A DNA stretch of 64,000 bases from the NCBI GenBank assembly GCA_021234155.1, contig JAJEKV010000016.1, forward strand, positions 3,867,896 through 3,931,895, given 5' to 3'. This document shows positions 53,109 through 64,000 of the stretch, piece after piece. The notes under the pieces are model-generated. The model saw nothing but the letters and a program-made list of their open reading frames with translations, was not told the origin of the DNA and made no database searches. A program made the position numbers and the translations under genes. Position 1 is the first letter of the stretch. Every line of letters begins with the position of its first letter. This DNA comes from Isoetes taiwanensis (taxonomy: Eukaryota > Streptophyta > Lycopodiopsida > Isoetales > Isoetaceae).

Positions 53109-54492
53109 TAGCTGCTAGCCAGTGCTCATATCCTGGATCATTGTTGTATCTACTCAAAACATTTACTATAAATGCTATGTCAGGTCTTGTGTTATTGGCA
53201 ATAAACAGCAGGCTTCCCACTAATTGCCTATATGGCACTTTGTTCATTTTAGCCCTTTCCTTTTCATTCTTAGGACATAGATCCTTTGACAGCTTTGTAC
53301 CAGCCACAATAATAGTTTTAACTGCATTGCATTTTTGCATATTGAATTTTTCTAACACGGAGTCAATATACTTACTTTGATTCAAGGAGATCTTCATGTT
53401 TGCTCTGTCTCTCTTAACTTCCACCCCTAAGAACTTAGATAATTCTCCCAAGTCTGTCATTTTGTACCTGCTCTTAAGTTTTTCCTTGCATTCATTCAGA
53501 AAACTCAGATTGTTAGCTGCCAAAATGCAATCATCAACATAGCAAGTATGCAGAAACATTTCTCCTTTCTTAGCAGATAGACATTCCCATCATTTGCAAG
53601 CTTTTTGAAGTTTTGTTCCTTTAGGAAACCATCAATGCAAAAATACCATTGCCTAGGGGATTGTTTCAAACCATAGACTGCCTTTTTGAGTCTCCATACC
53701 TTTTCTTTTCCAGTTTCAAATCCTATGGCTTGCTGCATGTATACTTCTTCCTCCAAGTCTGCATTAAGAAAGGCAGTACATACATCCATATGATGTAATT
53801 CAAGGTTCAAAGCATTAGATATAGCAATGATCATCCTAATACTGGTTAGCTTAACTACAGGTGAATATGTCTTATCTTATCTTATCTTATCTTATCTTTT
53901 GTGAATATCCTTGAGCTACTAACCTTGCTTTATACTTTGGACTCCCATCTGCATTTACCTTTAGTTTGAACACCCATTTGTTGCCTATGGCAGTTTTCCC
54001 CTTTGGCAAATCCACAAGTTCATATGTGGAGGTTCTCTCAAATGATTTCAATTCTTCTATCATTGCATTTTTCCAATTTTCAGCTTCCAATGAGTTTATG
54101 GCCTTCTCAAAACTTTCTGGTATGCCTGATTCCAACACCATATAAACTTCATTATTATCTTCTTCGAGTTCATTCAGCCCTTGTAACCTGTTACTTCTTC
54201 CATTTTCTCTCCTACCATAATTTTGAATGTCAAAGTTTACCTCTTGCTGCAGTCTTTCCCCTTCACCTTTTCTTCCTCTAATTTTCTCATTTTGTTTTGT
54301 ATTTTCTTCAAACTCGTCCTCATGTCTTTCTTCTGGTTCAAAAATTTTCTCCTTCTCATTATTGTCAACATTATCAATTTCTGAATCTGTGTCCTCTTGT
54401 CCTTCTTGATTTTTATCTTCTTCTCTCCTTGTATTTTCATTTGCTGCATTTGCAGACTTTTCCATGTAAGCAGATTTTTCCTCATCATTCAT
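53109..54492 (-). pseudogene. minus-strand copia reverse transcriptase (broken)
   Basis: Reading leftward from 54,492: a highly charged spacer, then RT with KTAIGNKWVFKLKVNADGS then KYKARLVAQGYSQ. The frame is then wrecked by a GATAA-type microsatellite at 53,866-53,895. RT resumes with SNALNLELHHMDVCTAFLNA, VYGLKQSPRQWYF, and the catalytic CYVDDCILAANN (about 53,510-53,545; a frameshift lies just before it), then KYIDSVLEKFNMQKC and NTRPDIAFIVNVLSRYNND. It ends at the young copia insertion (53,104) and continues as RNase H at 46,413. It is non-functional. Confidence 0.9.
53866..53900. repeat. (CTTAT)n microsatellite in the RT gene
   Basis: Five CTTAT units plus a CTTTT variant, flanked by short direct repeats GTGAATAT (53,861 and 53,901). 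It replaces the conserved segment that follows GYSQ in the sister element. Confidence 0.9.
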
Positions 54493-55265
54493 TGATGGCT
54501 TATCAAGATCTTTTCCTCAAAAATCACATCCCTGCTCACTAACACCCTTCTCTTTAAAGGGTCATACATTCTGTATCCCTTCGAGTGTGCATCATAGCCA
54601 ACTAGAAAAGTGATAGTGGATCTATCATCAAGTTTTTGCCTTAATTGCTGAGGTATATGAGTGTATCCAAGACAACCATATACCTTGAACCTTTCAAAAC
54701 TTGGGGATTTTCCTGACCATACTAATTCTGGAGATTTTCCTTCTAGGCTCTTTGATGGCAAGACATTTTGTATGAGTACTGCAGTCTTGACAGCCTCTTC
54801 CCAAAGGAAATTGGGCAACCCAGCATGTTTCAACATGGCCCTTGTTGCATTCAAAATTGTTTTGTTCTTTCTTTCTGCTACCCCATTCTGCTGGGGAGTG
54901 TGGCTGCATGTATACTGTCTTTTTATGCCTTTGTCAACACAATATCTCACAAATTTGCCAGACATGTATTCCCCTCCTCGATCAGATCTAACACATTTGA
55001 TTTTGTTCCCTGTTTCACACTCTACTTCTGCAGCAAAAACCTTGAAAGCATCAAATGCTTGGTCTTTTGTTCTTAAGCAAAATATTCTTGTCTTTCTGCT
55101 AAAGTCATCCACAAAATTTATGAAGTACCTTTTTCCAGTAATTCCTCTTATATTTAGTGGACCACAAAGGTCTGTATGGATCAAACCCAGAATTTCTTTT
55201 GCCCTGCCCTTGGCTTTTGAGAATGGTAACCTTGAGTGTTTTCCAAGCATGCAGCCTTTACACAA
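54489..55265 (-). pseudogene. minus-strand copia integrase
   Basis: An open frame of 258 codons with the end of the HHCC region (CKGCMLGKHSRLPFSKAKG), catalytic core residues in LIHTDLCGPLN, CVRSDRGGEYMS and QQNGVAERKNKTI, and the copia GKSPSFERFKVYGCLGYTH block near the C-terminus. It is separated by frameshifts from gag-protease (55,298) and RT (54,492). Integrase would insert the cDNA, giving the 5-bp duplications seen for this family. Confidence 0.9.
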
Positions 55266-55297
55266 ATGATTTTCTGTAATTCTGTCATCTGCCTCAA

Positions 55298-56815
55298 TTA
55301 AACCTTGTTTACCATGAATTCAAGGTTTTTAAAATTGGTGTGCCCAAGCCTTTCATGCCATGTAGCAATACTTGGAGTTAAGGTCAAATTAGTACTTTCT
55401 ATGGGCTGAGAACTTATACCAAACAAGTTGCCAACTCTTCTTCCAAGAAATTTCAATTCATTTCCATCAAATATCTTACAATGAGTTCTCTCAAATACAA
55501 CCTTCAAACCCATGTCAACTAGTTGAGAGATAGATATTAAATTCCTATCCAAGCTGGGAACACACAAAACATTTTGTAAATTCACTATTCTACCATTCAA
55601 GTCAAAAAGTTCTAGTATTCCAACATCTTCAACTCTTTGTAGATCCCCATTTCCAACTTGAATGTGTCCTCCTTGACTTCCCCTTTTTTCTTTTAAGATT
55701 TTCGAGGTGCATGCAATGGATCTTTCTGCTCCACTATCTAAAATCAGAAAATCTTTGTCAATAATTTTGTTATAAGAAGCAATCAATGCTTTATGTTCTC
55801 TTACCTCATCATCTTCACATTCAGTCTCCTCTTCCAGAGTTATTTCTTCTGCCACATTGGCTTCTGAGTTGAAATTCTTCCTGAATCTTCCCCTTCCTCT
55901 CCCTCTTGCTGCTGTGTTTCCTCTGCCCCCTTTATCTTTACCTCTTGAAAAGGTTTTTGGAGAAGAACAATTTGAAGCAAAATGTCCCCTCCCTCCACAA
56001 TTGTAGCAACTTATTTCCTTTGTTAATGAGGGACAATCATATTTTAAGTGTCCATATTGGTTGCAGTTATAACAAGGTCCAATTTTTCCCCTTCTCTTAC
56101 TTTCTTCCTTACCCTTTCCTTTTGCAAACAAAACCTGAGTGGCATCTTCATCCTCCATGACTCTGTTCTGCTCAACTTCTGTCTTTAACATCCTTTCAGC
56201 CTCCATTCTAGTTCTAGCTAGTGTTCTAATGAAAATGGCTATATTCCCAATAGTGCTTACTGCTCTAGAAATAGCTAAAACTTGCTGCTGTTGGGTATAC
56301 ATCACTCCTGCTCCCTCTAAGTCAGCAATGATGTTGTCAAAAACCTGAAAGAAGTCATTGATATTGTCCTTGTCATGGAACTTTAACTTCCTCAACTCGT
56401 TTTCCAAGACATCTATTTGAGAGGATGTCTTTTCCTCATAATTCAAGAGCATGTAGCTCCACATCTCACTAGGTTGCATGCCTCTTATCTTCAAAACAAT
56501 GCTTGAGCTTACTTTGCTCATAATTATCCCTTGAGCTTCCCTTACTTTGGCAATTTCTCCAGTACCATCTTGTCTAGCAGAAACTATTTCTGCTTCTTCA
56601 CTAGCATCAGCACCATTTACTGAGCTGGAACTTCCTTCTGCAGCAACTCTTGAAGTCCTGCTTGCTCTTACTCCTTTGTCTCCTGGTTCTACAATTTCCC
56701 ACAAGCCCTCTACTTGTAAGACATGCTTAATTTTCTCCTTCCAAACTTGGAAGCCAGAATCTCCCTTGAAGACATCAATTGCATTCAGCAAACCTGCACC
56801 AAATCTGCTTGCCAT
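55298..56815 (-). pseudogene. minus-strand copia gag-protease
   Basis: Starts at 56,815 (MASRFGAGLLNAIDVFKGDS), just downstream of the primer-binding site. It has 505 codons with gag core (MWSYMLLNYEEKTSSQIDVL), two CCHC knuckles (CYNCNQYGHLKYDC, CYNCGGRGHFASNC), an RG-rich stretch, an aspartic protease (LILDSGAERSIA) and the start of the integrase zinc-binding part (WHERLGHTNFKNLEF), then a stop. It is the closest relative of the young copia's gag but clearly a different subfamily. It is intact by itself but disconnected from pol. Confidence 0.92.
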
Positions 56816-56829
56816 CTATGTCTTAACCT

Positions 56830-56841
56830 GCTCTGATACCA
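56830..56841 (-). promoter_or_regulatory. primer-binding site (initiator tRNA-Met), minus-strand copia
   Basis: Minus-strand TGGTATCAGAGC (then AGGT), one base from the LTR that starts at 56,843. Confidence 0.92.
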
Positions 56842-56842
56842 A

Positions 56843-57653
56843 TGTAAGTATTTAAAACAAAGCAAGTAATTCACTGAATATTTATCTCAACAACAAGAGA
56901 TGACCAATATGCTTCAATCTGATCAGTAAGATCACAATGAATAATCTCCTCACACATCAAGAGAATTTAGCATAATAATTTCCTTTCACATTCAAACTCC
57001 AAACATCTTTAGTCATTAGCAAATGTAATGTCAAATGTAATAATATAGATATCAAAATCTCAATTCACCATTAACATGGTATTCATACCTTAACTTAATT
57101 TCCAAAGGTTCTTCAAACGAATCTCACTTCTAATGCTCGAACACTAGCATATTAGGTAAACCTGTTTGCGTGCAAAAACCTGCCAGTGTTTTTACGATCT
57201 GCATTCCTACTTCTTTTATTTAGCAGTCCGGCGGTTATGCCAGACCGCTTGCAACAATTCCTATCCCGGATGTTCAATGCCTGCTCCAGATTGAACCGAC
57301 CAAGTTTGAACCAGAAATGGCTCCAAGGATTTCGACGATGCTGCCGAATATTCTCATACTAATTCAATGGTCCTAGATCCAAACAATATTTTCATTTTTC
57401 CATCTTCAATAGTCTAATGGTCTAAGCCATTATTTAAGCTTCTTTCATGGATCATACTTATCCAAACGAATTTGGTCTATCACCTCTTCACTGTTCTGTA
57501 GATTTATACTCTATAATATGTTTGCCCTGATACTTATTGCCTTGTCTCTGTGTTCTCAAGTATTCCCCAGTCTATATAAAATTGTTGTATGTTCTCTGAA
57601 GTTTTATCTGCTCAACACAATTTCCTGCAATAAATTAAGATATGAACCCAACA
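56843..57653 (-). mobile_element. 5' LTR of the minus-strand copia
   Basis: 811 bp. It matches 44,905-45,750 with about eight substitutions plus a 39-bp duplication and a short CAATA indel. Confidence 0.93.
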
Positions 57654-59828
57654 GGTAATGAAGAGCATGATGATGATGTAAGTGAGAGTGATTGTGACGA
57701 AGATAATAAAGAACCCAAGTTGATATTCAAATACAAATGGCTAAAAATATGGTTATGGATGCGCTATGATCAAGAAGCTGACACAATTTTTTGCACTACT
57801 TGTGAAGGTTTTTCCATTCCAGGTATGCTCAAATGATTGTTTTTGCTTCAGAAAATGATTATTAATGCTAATTTCTGATACAACAAGAAATAGTCCCTTT
57901 GCACAAGGTGGAAGTAGGAATTTTAAGACCTCTAGTTTCTATGAACATGCTGCCACAAGAACACATATTACTGCGCATGCTAAAATGTTAGATGCATCTA
58001 AGGTACAAAAACCCATTGTGGCTGCAGTTCAGAAAATGCATTCTTCTGGGACGGTGCTGTGCTAAATTTGTTTAGGGCTGCTTACACTGTGGCTGCAAGG
58101 AGTTGGTCTTTTAATGACTTTGCATATTTGGTAGACTTGATTGGTTTGACTGGTTGCTCAGCGATAACTAGGCAACTTTATCATGATGATCATGCGTGCC
58201 AAGAGTTCATTTGTTGCATCGCTGATAGTTTACATGCATCCTTGATAGCAAAGGTGAAAGCAAGCCCCCTTTTTGGTGTGCAAGTAGATGAATCCACTGA
58301 TGTAGCAACACAACAACATCTTGTCGTGTGTGTTAGCTATTTGGAGTATGGGAGTGAGCCAAGGCACAATTTTTTAAGCATATTAAGGGTTAGTAAAGCT
58401 GATGCAGGTTCATTGTGTGCTGCCCTATTGGACCATCTTCGTGGGGCTGGAATTGACATGTCTAAGTTAGTGGGTTTTGGCTCTGATGGGGCATCTAGCA
58501 TGACAGGCCATAAAACAGGTGTTGCAGCAAGATTAAAGAATTTGCATCCCTACATGACATCTATTCATTGTATTGCTCATCGAGAAAACTTGGCCGTGCA
58601 AGATGCAGCTAAGCACCCTTCTATGGAATGGCTCGAAAAAATTGAAGCGCTTGTCAACACTATTGCTGCCCACTTTTCCCGCAGTAGCAAAAGGTTAGAA
58701 AAATTGCAAGACTTGCTCGAGGAATACGCATGTTCTATTTTAAGATTACAGGGCATTCAAAGTACACGTTGGTTGAGTAGGCACAATGCAATTAGCAGAT
58801 TATGTGAAGACTTGCCTGCTGTTCTAAGGTATACAGAATTAGAATCTCGTGAGATTTTTAGAAAGGTGGCTGATTTTAAAACTATATACCTGTTGCATTT
58901 TCTTGCTGATATACTTGGTGGCCTTACCATTCTAAGTAAGATATTCCAGGCTCATCACATTGATATAACAGTTATTGAGGATCATGTGAAGACTTCAATA
59001 GAAGCTATTCAAGCTTATTATGTTGCTGATCCTCAAACAGATTTGAATGCATATCAAGAAGATGCACAAGGTTTTCCCATAATTCCAGATTATGGACCTC
59101 CAGGTGGCTGGTTAGCAGCTTTACGCTCTTCTATCCATGGAGCTGAATATAGAAATTTCAGCATATCAAGAAGCAAGGATTTATTGGATTTGGAAGTTAT
59201 TATAGAACAACAAAAAGCATATGCTAGGTCTATTTGTGACTGTTTAAAAATCAGATTTGAAGACATAAGTATTTTAAAGCATTTTAGTATCTTTGCTCTT
59301 TTGAACATGCCAAGGATAGCTACACAATCACGAAAGTTTGGTGAGGAGAGCTTGGAGAAGCTTATTGGATTTTATGGTATGACAAAGAGTGCAACTGGAT
59401 TGCAGCAAGAGGCCACTCCATTAATTGATCCAAATGTGTTGAGAAGGGAGTATAGTGATTATAAGATGCATGCTTTAGCTAATTGGCCACGAAAGAATAT
59501 CGAAGAAGTTTGTTTGATGATCTCTTCAAGTCCAGCAATTGAAGCACGCTTCAAAAATATTATGACATTGTTACAAATTGCTCTAGTACAGTGCGCTAGC
59601 AATGCAATCTGCGAGAGTTTGTTTAGCCATAGAACTAATATAAAAAGCAGATGGCGTTCAAAGTTGAATGTAGAGAGCTTGAATGCATGCCTCTCTATTG
59701 TTGTAAATGGTCCTGCTCAAGCAAGCGAGTTTGATTTTACGGAAAGCATTGAAGTATGGAAGAAGAAAGCTGATAATCGTGGTCGACACATTTACTTTGG
59801 CGATCCAAGTCAACATTTAGCATGCTGA
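57654..59828 (+). pseudogene. hAT transposase (ZNF862/KIAA1586-like), main part
   Basis: An acidic linker is followed by a zinc-finger entry (FKYKWLKIWLWMRYDQEADT then IFCTTCEG). A GT-AG intron runs at about 57,823-57,887. The next exon has SPFAQGGSRNF and HAATRTHITAHAKM (His of the finger). One frameshift follows near 58,050. A 589-codon frame to 59,828 then carries the RNase H-like core: VDESTDVATQQHLVV (first Asp), LVGFGSDGASSMTGH (second Asp), the CIAHRENL block, STRWLSRHNAISRL, and the C-terminal dimerisation part with NAICESLFSHRTNIKSRWRS (catalytic Glu). Apart from one frameshift and the copia insertion it looks recent. The product would cut and paste its own TIR element in the nucleus. 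Confidence 0.9.
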
Positions 59829-60189
59829 TTTTTACAGCAAGACTTATGATGCCAATTTATAGATCTATGTTAATATTTTACATGTTACATGCTGGCTTGT
59901 AGAGCAAACTTACCACGCTATTTTGCATATATTTTTGAAGGAAAATACTGATTTGTTTTGAACAGTTGTAAGTTTTTTGTTTGGAGGCAATAATATAAAG
60001 ATCTGCTTTATATTTACAATAACTATTACCTTGTGTTCTACAAATTTACTATATAGTGAGGAATATAACTCTTGCCTTTTGTAATTTGTATTGGAAGGCA
60101 ATATTCTGGTAAATTTTTAGAGGAAAAGGATTGTCCGGTTACATGGAAAAAAATCCGTCAAATGTAAATTAAGTAAGGTATTTTTGCTG

Positions 60190-60218
60190 GTTAGCTATCA
60201 TACTATTTTCGAGCCCTG
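60190..60218. repeat. right terminal inverted repeat of the hAT element (candidate)
   Basis: The sequence ends CTATTTTCGAGCCCTG, that is CAGGGCTCGAAAATAG read inward, a typical hAT terminus, about 390 bp after the transposase stop codon. The next 8 bp, CTCCTTAT, would be the target duplication. I did not find its partner to the left. Confidence 0.55.
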
Positions 60219-60226
60219 CTCCTTAT

Positions 60227-61630
60227 ACCACCCCATAACAGCAAATAAGTACCTTTTTCAGTGCCTAATAAAGTGCCAAATGCCAAGTGGGTCATTTGAG
60301 GTAGAGTGGATAAAGGTATAAAAATAGGGTTTGTAGAGTAAGTAGACATAAATAATTGTTGTTGTGGTAGTATTATTTGTCTTACGCACTTTAGGGTGGT
60401 CAAATAGGTCAAGAGAACCTTCGTTGCAGATCCTCGAGGCCTCGACACTAGAGCCACTCGACAACATCAATAAGTTGAAACCAGAAGGCAACCTTATGGA
60501 GGAAACTTCAGCAAATCAAAGACCAAGATGGTGTACAGGGAAGCCCAAACACAAATAATAAAAGGGAGCCTACAGGACGGACAATTGCGACATCAAGAAT
60601 AGACACAGGGTTGCCAAGAGGGCTGTAGGGCTATGCAATAGCCAATGGGCCTCATGGCACTTACAAATTGATACATTAGGGAAGGAACATCTCCTAGTCA
60701 AGGATATTCTCCAAGTGCCATATTGTTTCGAGGAAAGGCCCGACATTGATGACTAATGTCAGAGCTGCGCCACCAACAAGTAGACGACTTCATCGACTCA
60801 TGACATCAAGAATTCTAAGGGATGAGACTGGACATACCTCCTAGGAAGGGCAACTATCGCAGATATACAGGCCATAGTAATATCAGATTTAGACTTCAAG
60901 CAAAGATGCTTTGGCTACGGAGGTATTACAAGCTAGCAAGGGTGGGCTGCTCAGGAATAGGAATATGGGGAGACTGCAACAAACTTCTTCCTCATCAATC
61001 CCGATACTTCAGAGCAGCTACATCAACCTCGTCAGCACTATCTCAAGATCATGATGATCTTCGATCTTCCACCTTAGAGATTGGAACGCCATCAAGAAGA
61101 GGCACCATGGGGGACCAAATACCAGCATTACTAATTGATCAGTCAAGATTATAGTCCCTGCACATGGATGCAAATAAACTTCTCTCAAGAAGAGAAATTG
61201 CACAGTTAGAAGTGGTTAAACACTCAACATTGTCATCAGCCTTATAACAACAGCATGTGACTGCCAAGACGAAGAATCGAATCAACAAGGTCAACACAAC
61301 AACATCAATTCAGGAGCTAGAAGAATCATCCACAAATCTCGTAACCTCCAAGGTAGATGAGTCAACATGAAAGATTCTACATAGTGGTGAACATTACCTT
61401 CAAGCATTTGGGATGTGACATCGAGTCTTATGTCGCCCACTACATGATCAAATCCACTAATATGGATAACTTTAATGGAGGTAGTCAACATCAGCATTAA
61501 GAACGAGCAGAGTCAAAATATGTTCGACCAAGGAGACCATATTTTTCAACAAATTATGGATCATCGCCTTGCTACTCCAACGACTGACTACACCAGCTTT
61601 AAGCAAGCTAGAGGACCTATCAAATAGTTG
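60227..61630. other. decayed sequence, probably gypsy gag region
   Basis: No recognisable domain. Short frames only, with a charged, purine-rich composition similar to 9.4-13.7 kb. It leads collinearly into the block shared with 13,740-14,240. Confidence 0.4.
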
Positions 61631-61634
61631 AATC

Positions 61635-62110
61635 TCTTAGAATTATGGGTGATAACATCTATGATGGGATTGGGACGAAATTTCGAGTAGATTTTTATCA
61701 TTTCTTTTAGAAAGGATGGACCCAAGAATTGAGCAAAGCTTCAAGGATTGGGAAAAAACATGTATGGAGTACTAAAACCATATACATTGCCGACAGATAT
61801 CCAACATATTGGAACCTCTTCGTGAGCTTGATCAGCTCGCTAAGAAGGATTCAATAATAGGATAACCATCGACCATGTATACGAGGAGTACCTCCACAAC
61901 ATAAGGTATAATCCGACCAAATGAAGGGAAGCAATCTAATAAGTCCGCCAACGTCTTAGATGGCATCAACTCAAAGGTGGGACTATTTCAAGAGGGCAAT
62001 AATTAAGAAAGGGGAGATTATAGAGTATAGATTAGATCTAAAACAAGAATAATTATTTAATTATATAGTTTTTATGTGTGCCCAAAGGAAAGGTCATGCT
62101 AACTAAACTT
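61635..62110 (+). repeat. block shared with the 20.6 kb retrotransposon
   Basis: Collinear with 13,740-14,240 in the same orientation and diverged by many substitutions. Here it precedes pol remnants by about 500 bp. Confidence 0.7.
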
Positions 62111-62539
62111 GTGGCCATAAGATTTATGGAAGTAATTCTTTAGCTTGTAACCTTGCACCTCCCAGATGCGGATATCTTTAAGAGAAAGACTCTTAAGTTT
62201 AAATCTAGGCCAGTAATTATGGCAAGGCCGAGTAATTAGCAGCACCAAAGGAACAAGAGTCAAGTTCGACATCAACCCTAAGCAGAGCAAAGTAGAGCAT
62301 CGACACCAACTTATGTACATTGGCAAGTATGAGCTCATAATAGGCATGTAATATTAAAGCCGACTAAGTCAATAATTGATTATCATAAGCAAGAGATGTT
62401 TATCCCAGCACCAAAAGGCAAGTACCTTATAATTAAAGTTAAGGAAGTAATTTCAATTGCGCAACGCATGTCAGTGAACAATTACTTAAGTGCACCATGA
62501 GGAATGAGGTCGTACATACTTAAGCTACAAGTCGTTGAA

Positions 62540-62965
62540 CCCGATCACAAGAGTAAGAAGGAAGATGGTACTTTGTAACAGTTGCCTCGGCCAATTTCTA
62601 TAATCAAGAAGTCCCATGATATACCTCTGGATGAAAATTGAGAGCTTTTGCCCTATAGAGGCATAGAGTTTGAAATCACTCTTGCACCAGATGCAGAGCC
62701 GACTAGCACAGCTCAAGAAGCAGTTGTAGGAGTTGATCGACGTGGGGATCCTTTCGGCCAGGATGGAAGTCTAAAGATGTATATCAACCATTGGCAACTC
62801 AACAACCAAATGACATAATGGATCAGCCCCAAGGAGCAAGATTCTTCTACAAAATCAACTTAAGGTCGAGCAATCATCAAATAAGGATGAAGGGGGAGGA
62901 TATTTATAAGACTCCTTCAGAACATGGTATGGGCACTATGAGTTCACAGTAACACCCTGAGTCTA
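62540..62965 (+). pseudogene. Ty3/gypsy reverse transcriptase remnant
   Basis: Plus-strand pieces in shifting frames match the RT start. They are LPYRGIEFEITLAPDAEP (about 62,650), then GQDGSLKMYINHWQLNN (about 62,757; compare the family KDGSLRMC.DYRQLN), PQGARFFYKINLRSSNHQIR (about 62,827-62,885) and SFRTWYGHYEFTVTP (about 62,910-62,955). The catalytic YVDD region and the rest of RT are missing. Heavily mutated and non-functional. Confidence 0.8.
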
Positions 62966-63179
62966 TCGAATGCTCCACGTCGCCACTTATTGGCAAGCTT
63001 TTGAAGCATCATTTTGCAATGCCATCTCCACTTCGGCAGGCAGATTCGGCAAGAAGATAGAAGAAGCCATCTCCTCTAACATAAAGTTCAAGCACATATG
63101 GTCTAGTCTTTGCAAGAGCTCAAGGATGGATTAAGAAAGAGAAACCTTCAAATGTTTTAAAAAGGAAGGCAATCTTTAA

Positions 63180-63795
63180 TATCAAAGAACAACTATGCCT
63201 ACTTAAAGCACCAGGAGTAAGGAAAATCTTCTATGACACGCATAATAGCCCTACTTTCGGCCATGCAGAATCTATAAACGCTTACTTCAAGATTAGAAGT
63301 AGCTACTTCTGGCTGGGCATGAAGAAGCATACAGTCAGGTATATCCAAGAATGTCAATTGTGTCAGTAGACAAAGGCAGAACAACTTCGAATTCTAGGAG
63401 TTTTGGAACCTTGGGTGGTACCAGATGCCAAGTGGGAAGTCATCAGCATGGTTTTCATAGTGGGCTTTTCAAGGACAACAAGGAGCTTTGACGCATCGAT
63501 GGTGGTGCTAGATAAGTTATCAAAAAGGGCACATTCTTGCCACGCCGCACCACAGGCATAACTTTGGATCTAGCCGTGTTGTCTACATAAGAGTTTTTTT
63601 TAGGCTGCATAGAACGTACAGGGTGATCAGCACCAATAAAGATCCAAAGTTCTTCAGCGGCTTTTAGCAAGACTTCTTCAACACGATCTACACCAACTTG
63701 TGGATGAGTTTTCCTTTTCATTCGCAGTCAATGGGCAAATGGAGCGCACCAACAAATTTTTGGAGACATGTTGAGAAACTATGTCCTCAATCATC
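63180..63795 (+). pseudogene. Ty3/gypsy integrase remnant
   Basis: Plus strand. The zinc-binding H2C2 domain is seen in FYDTHNSPTFGHAESINAYF, then YFWLGMKKHTVRYIQECQLC (about 63,225-63,366). After a stop comes the integrase core entry (PWVVPDAKWEVISMVFIVGF, expected D replaced by V, and VVLDKLSKRAHSCH). The later core with a QLTS-like region is scrambled in shifting frames to about 63,795. It is the same decayed element as the RT upstream. Confidence 0.8.
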
Positions 63796-63882
63796 CAAAG
63801 CTATACCGTGTCACAATGATTACCAAGTCTTTGCAAATTACCCATGCATATAGGCACCCATGGAGACTCGAACTCGAGACCT

Positions 63883-64000
63883 GCTCTGATGCCAACTGTA
63901 ATGTTCCTACCCGACATGCCCTTAACTAACTGGGCAAAACCGTCTAGACGTTTATGAGTAGTCTCTTCTACCCATTTATGCCAATGTCTCGGGAACACCC
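63883..64000 (-). mobile_element. 5' end of another LTR retrotransposon, minus orientation (runs off the window)
   Basis: Minus-strand TGGCATCAGAGC (63,883-63,894) is a primer-binding site with one mismatch. The complement to initiator tRNA-Met extends further (AGGTCTCGAG). Two bases beyond it, TGTAATGTTCC at 63,897 looks like an LTR edge. The LTR continues past 64,000. A SINE with A- and B-box-like strings (GTTCGAGTCTC) is an alternative reading. Confidence 0.55.

Larger units (their letters stand above)
44905..57653 (-). mobile_element. Ty1/copia retrotransposon, minus orientation, with nested copia
   Basis: LTRs lie at 44,905-45,750 and 56,843-57,653 (about 99% alike apart from small indels). 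Plus-strand ends are TGTAAG...CCCAACA. The primer-binding site lies next to the right LTR (its 5' LTR). Flanking bases are GCTAA/GGTAA. Removing the nested plus-strand copia leaves about 6.06 kb, a normal length. It interrupts the hAT transposase reading frame. Its gag-pol is complete in content but broken by frameshifts and the nested element. Confidence 0.92.

Overview
This window is plant nuclear DNA and is made almost entirely of nested and decayed transposable elements. The evidence is plant-type Ty1/copia and Ty3/gypsy elements primed by initiator tRNA-Met, a plant-like hAT transposase gene with an intron, GT-AG splice signals and TTC microsatellites. The DUF7869-type element, the N4/N6 DNA methyltransferase and the DIRS-like RNase H suggest a non-seed plant with a large genome, such as a fern or lycophyte. 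That last point is inference. I see no intact host gene, no rRNA gene and no functional tRNA gene.

Region 1 (1-30,100) is an old minus-strand Ty3/gypsy family. Truncated LTR-gag units repeat in tandem at 1,395-5,779 with a period of about 1.74 kb. The array is split by a complete 20.6 kb LTR retrotransposon at 5,780-26,352, which has 1.57 kb LTRs, a 5-bp TTCCT target duplication, a primer-binding site and a polypurine tract. The old gypsy family resumes at 26,353-30,100 as the rest of its LTR, a plus-strand RNase H piece and a minus-strand gag-protease-RT fragment. The 20.6 kb element shows no recognisable pol. It carries a broken histone H3 copy (8,012-8,259), three 67-bp palindromes, a tRNA-like SINE head, a hAT MITE (11,103-11,928) and 282-bp tandem repeats.

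Nested inside that retrotransposon is an 8.4 kb terminal-inverted-repeat element (16,144-24,521) with a 6-bp TGAAAA duplication. It encodes two divergent decayed genes. One is a minus-strand nuclear-looking protein ending in an N4/N6-type DNA methyltransferase domain. The other is a plus-strand DUF7869-type protein. A cluster of GTGTATTCGAATACAC palindromes lies between them. This is the most unusual object in the window.

Region 2 (30,100-44,800) holds a minus-strand DIRS-like RNase H fragment, the 5' LTR of a second retrotransposon related to the 20.6 kb one, a 63-bp minisatellite, 61-bp nested palindromes, and three copies of an AT-rich 2.4-2.7 kb repeat bounded by TTC microsatellites.

Region 3 (44,465-60,218) is an insertion chain. 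A hAT transposase gene of the ZNF862/KIAA1586-like type is split by a minus-strand Ty1/copia element (44,905-57,653). That element is split by a young plus-strand Ty1/copia element (46,419-53,103, LTRs about 99% identical). The young element's gag is broken by a 593-bp insertion.

Region 4 (60,219-64,000) is a decayed plus-strand Ty3/gypsy element with RT and integrase remnants, ending at the primer-binding site and LTR of another element that runs out of the window.
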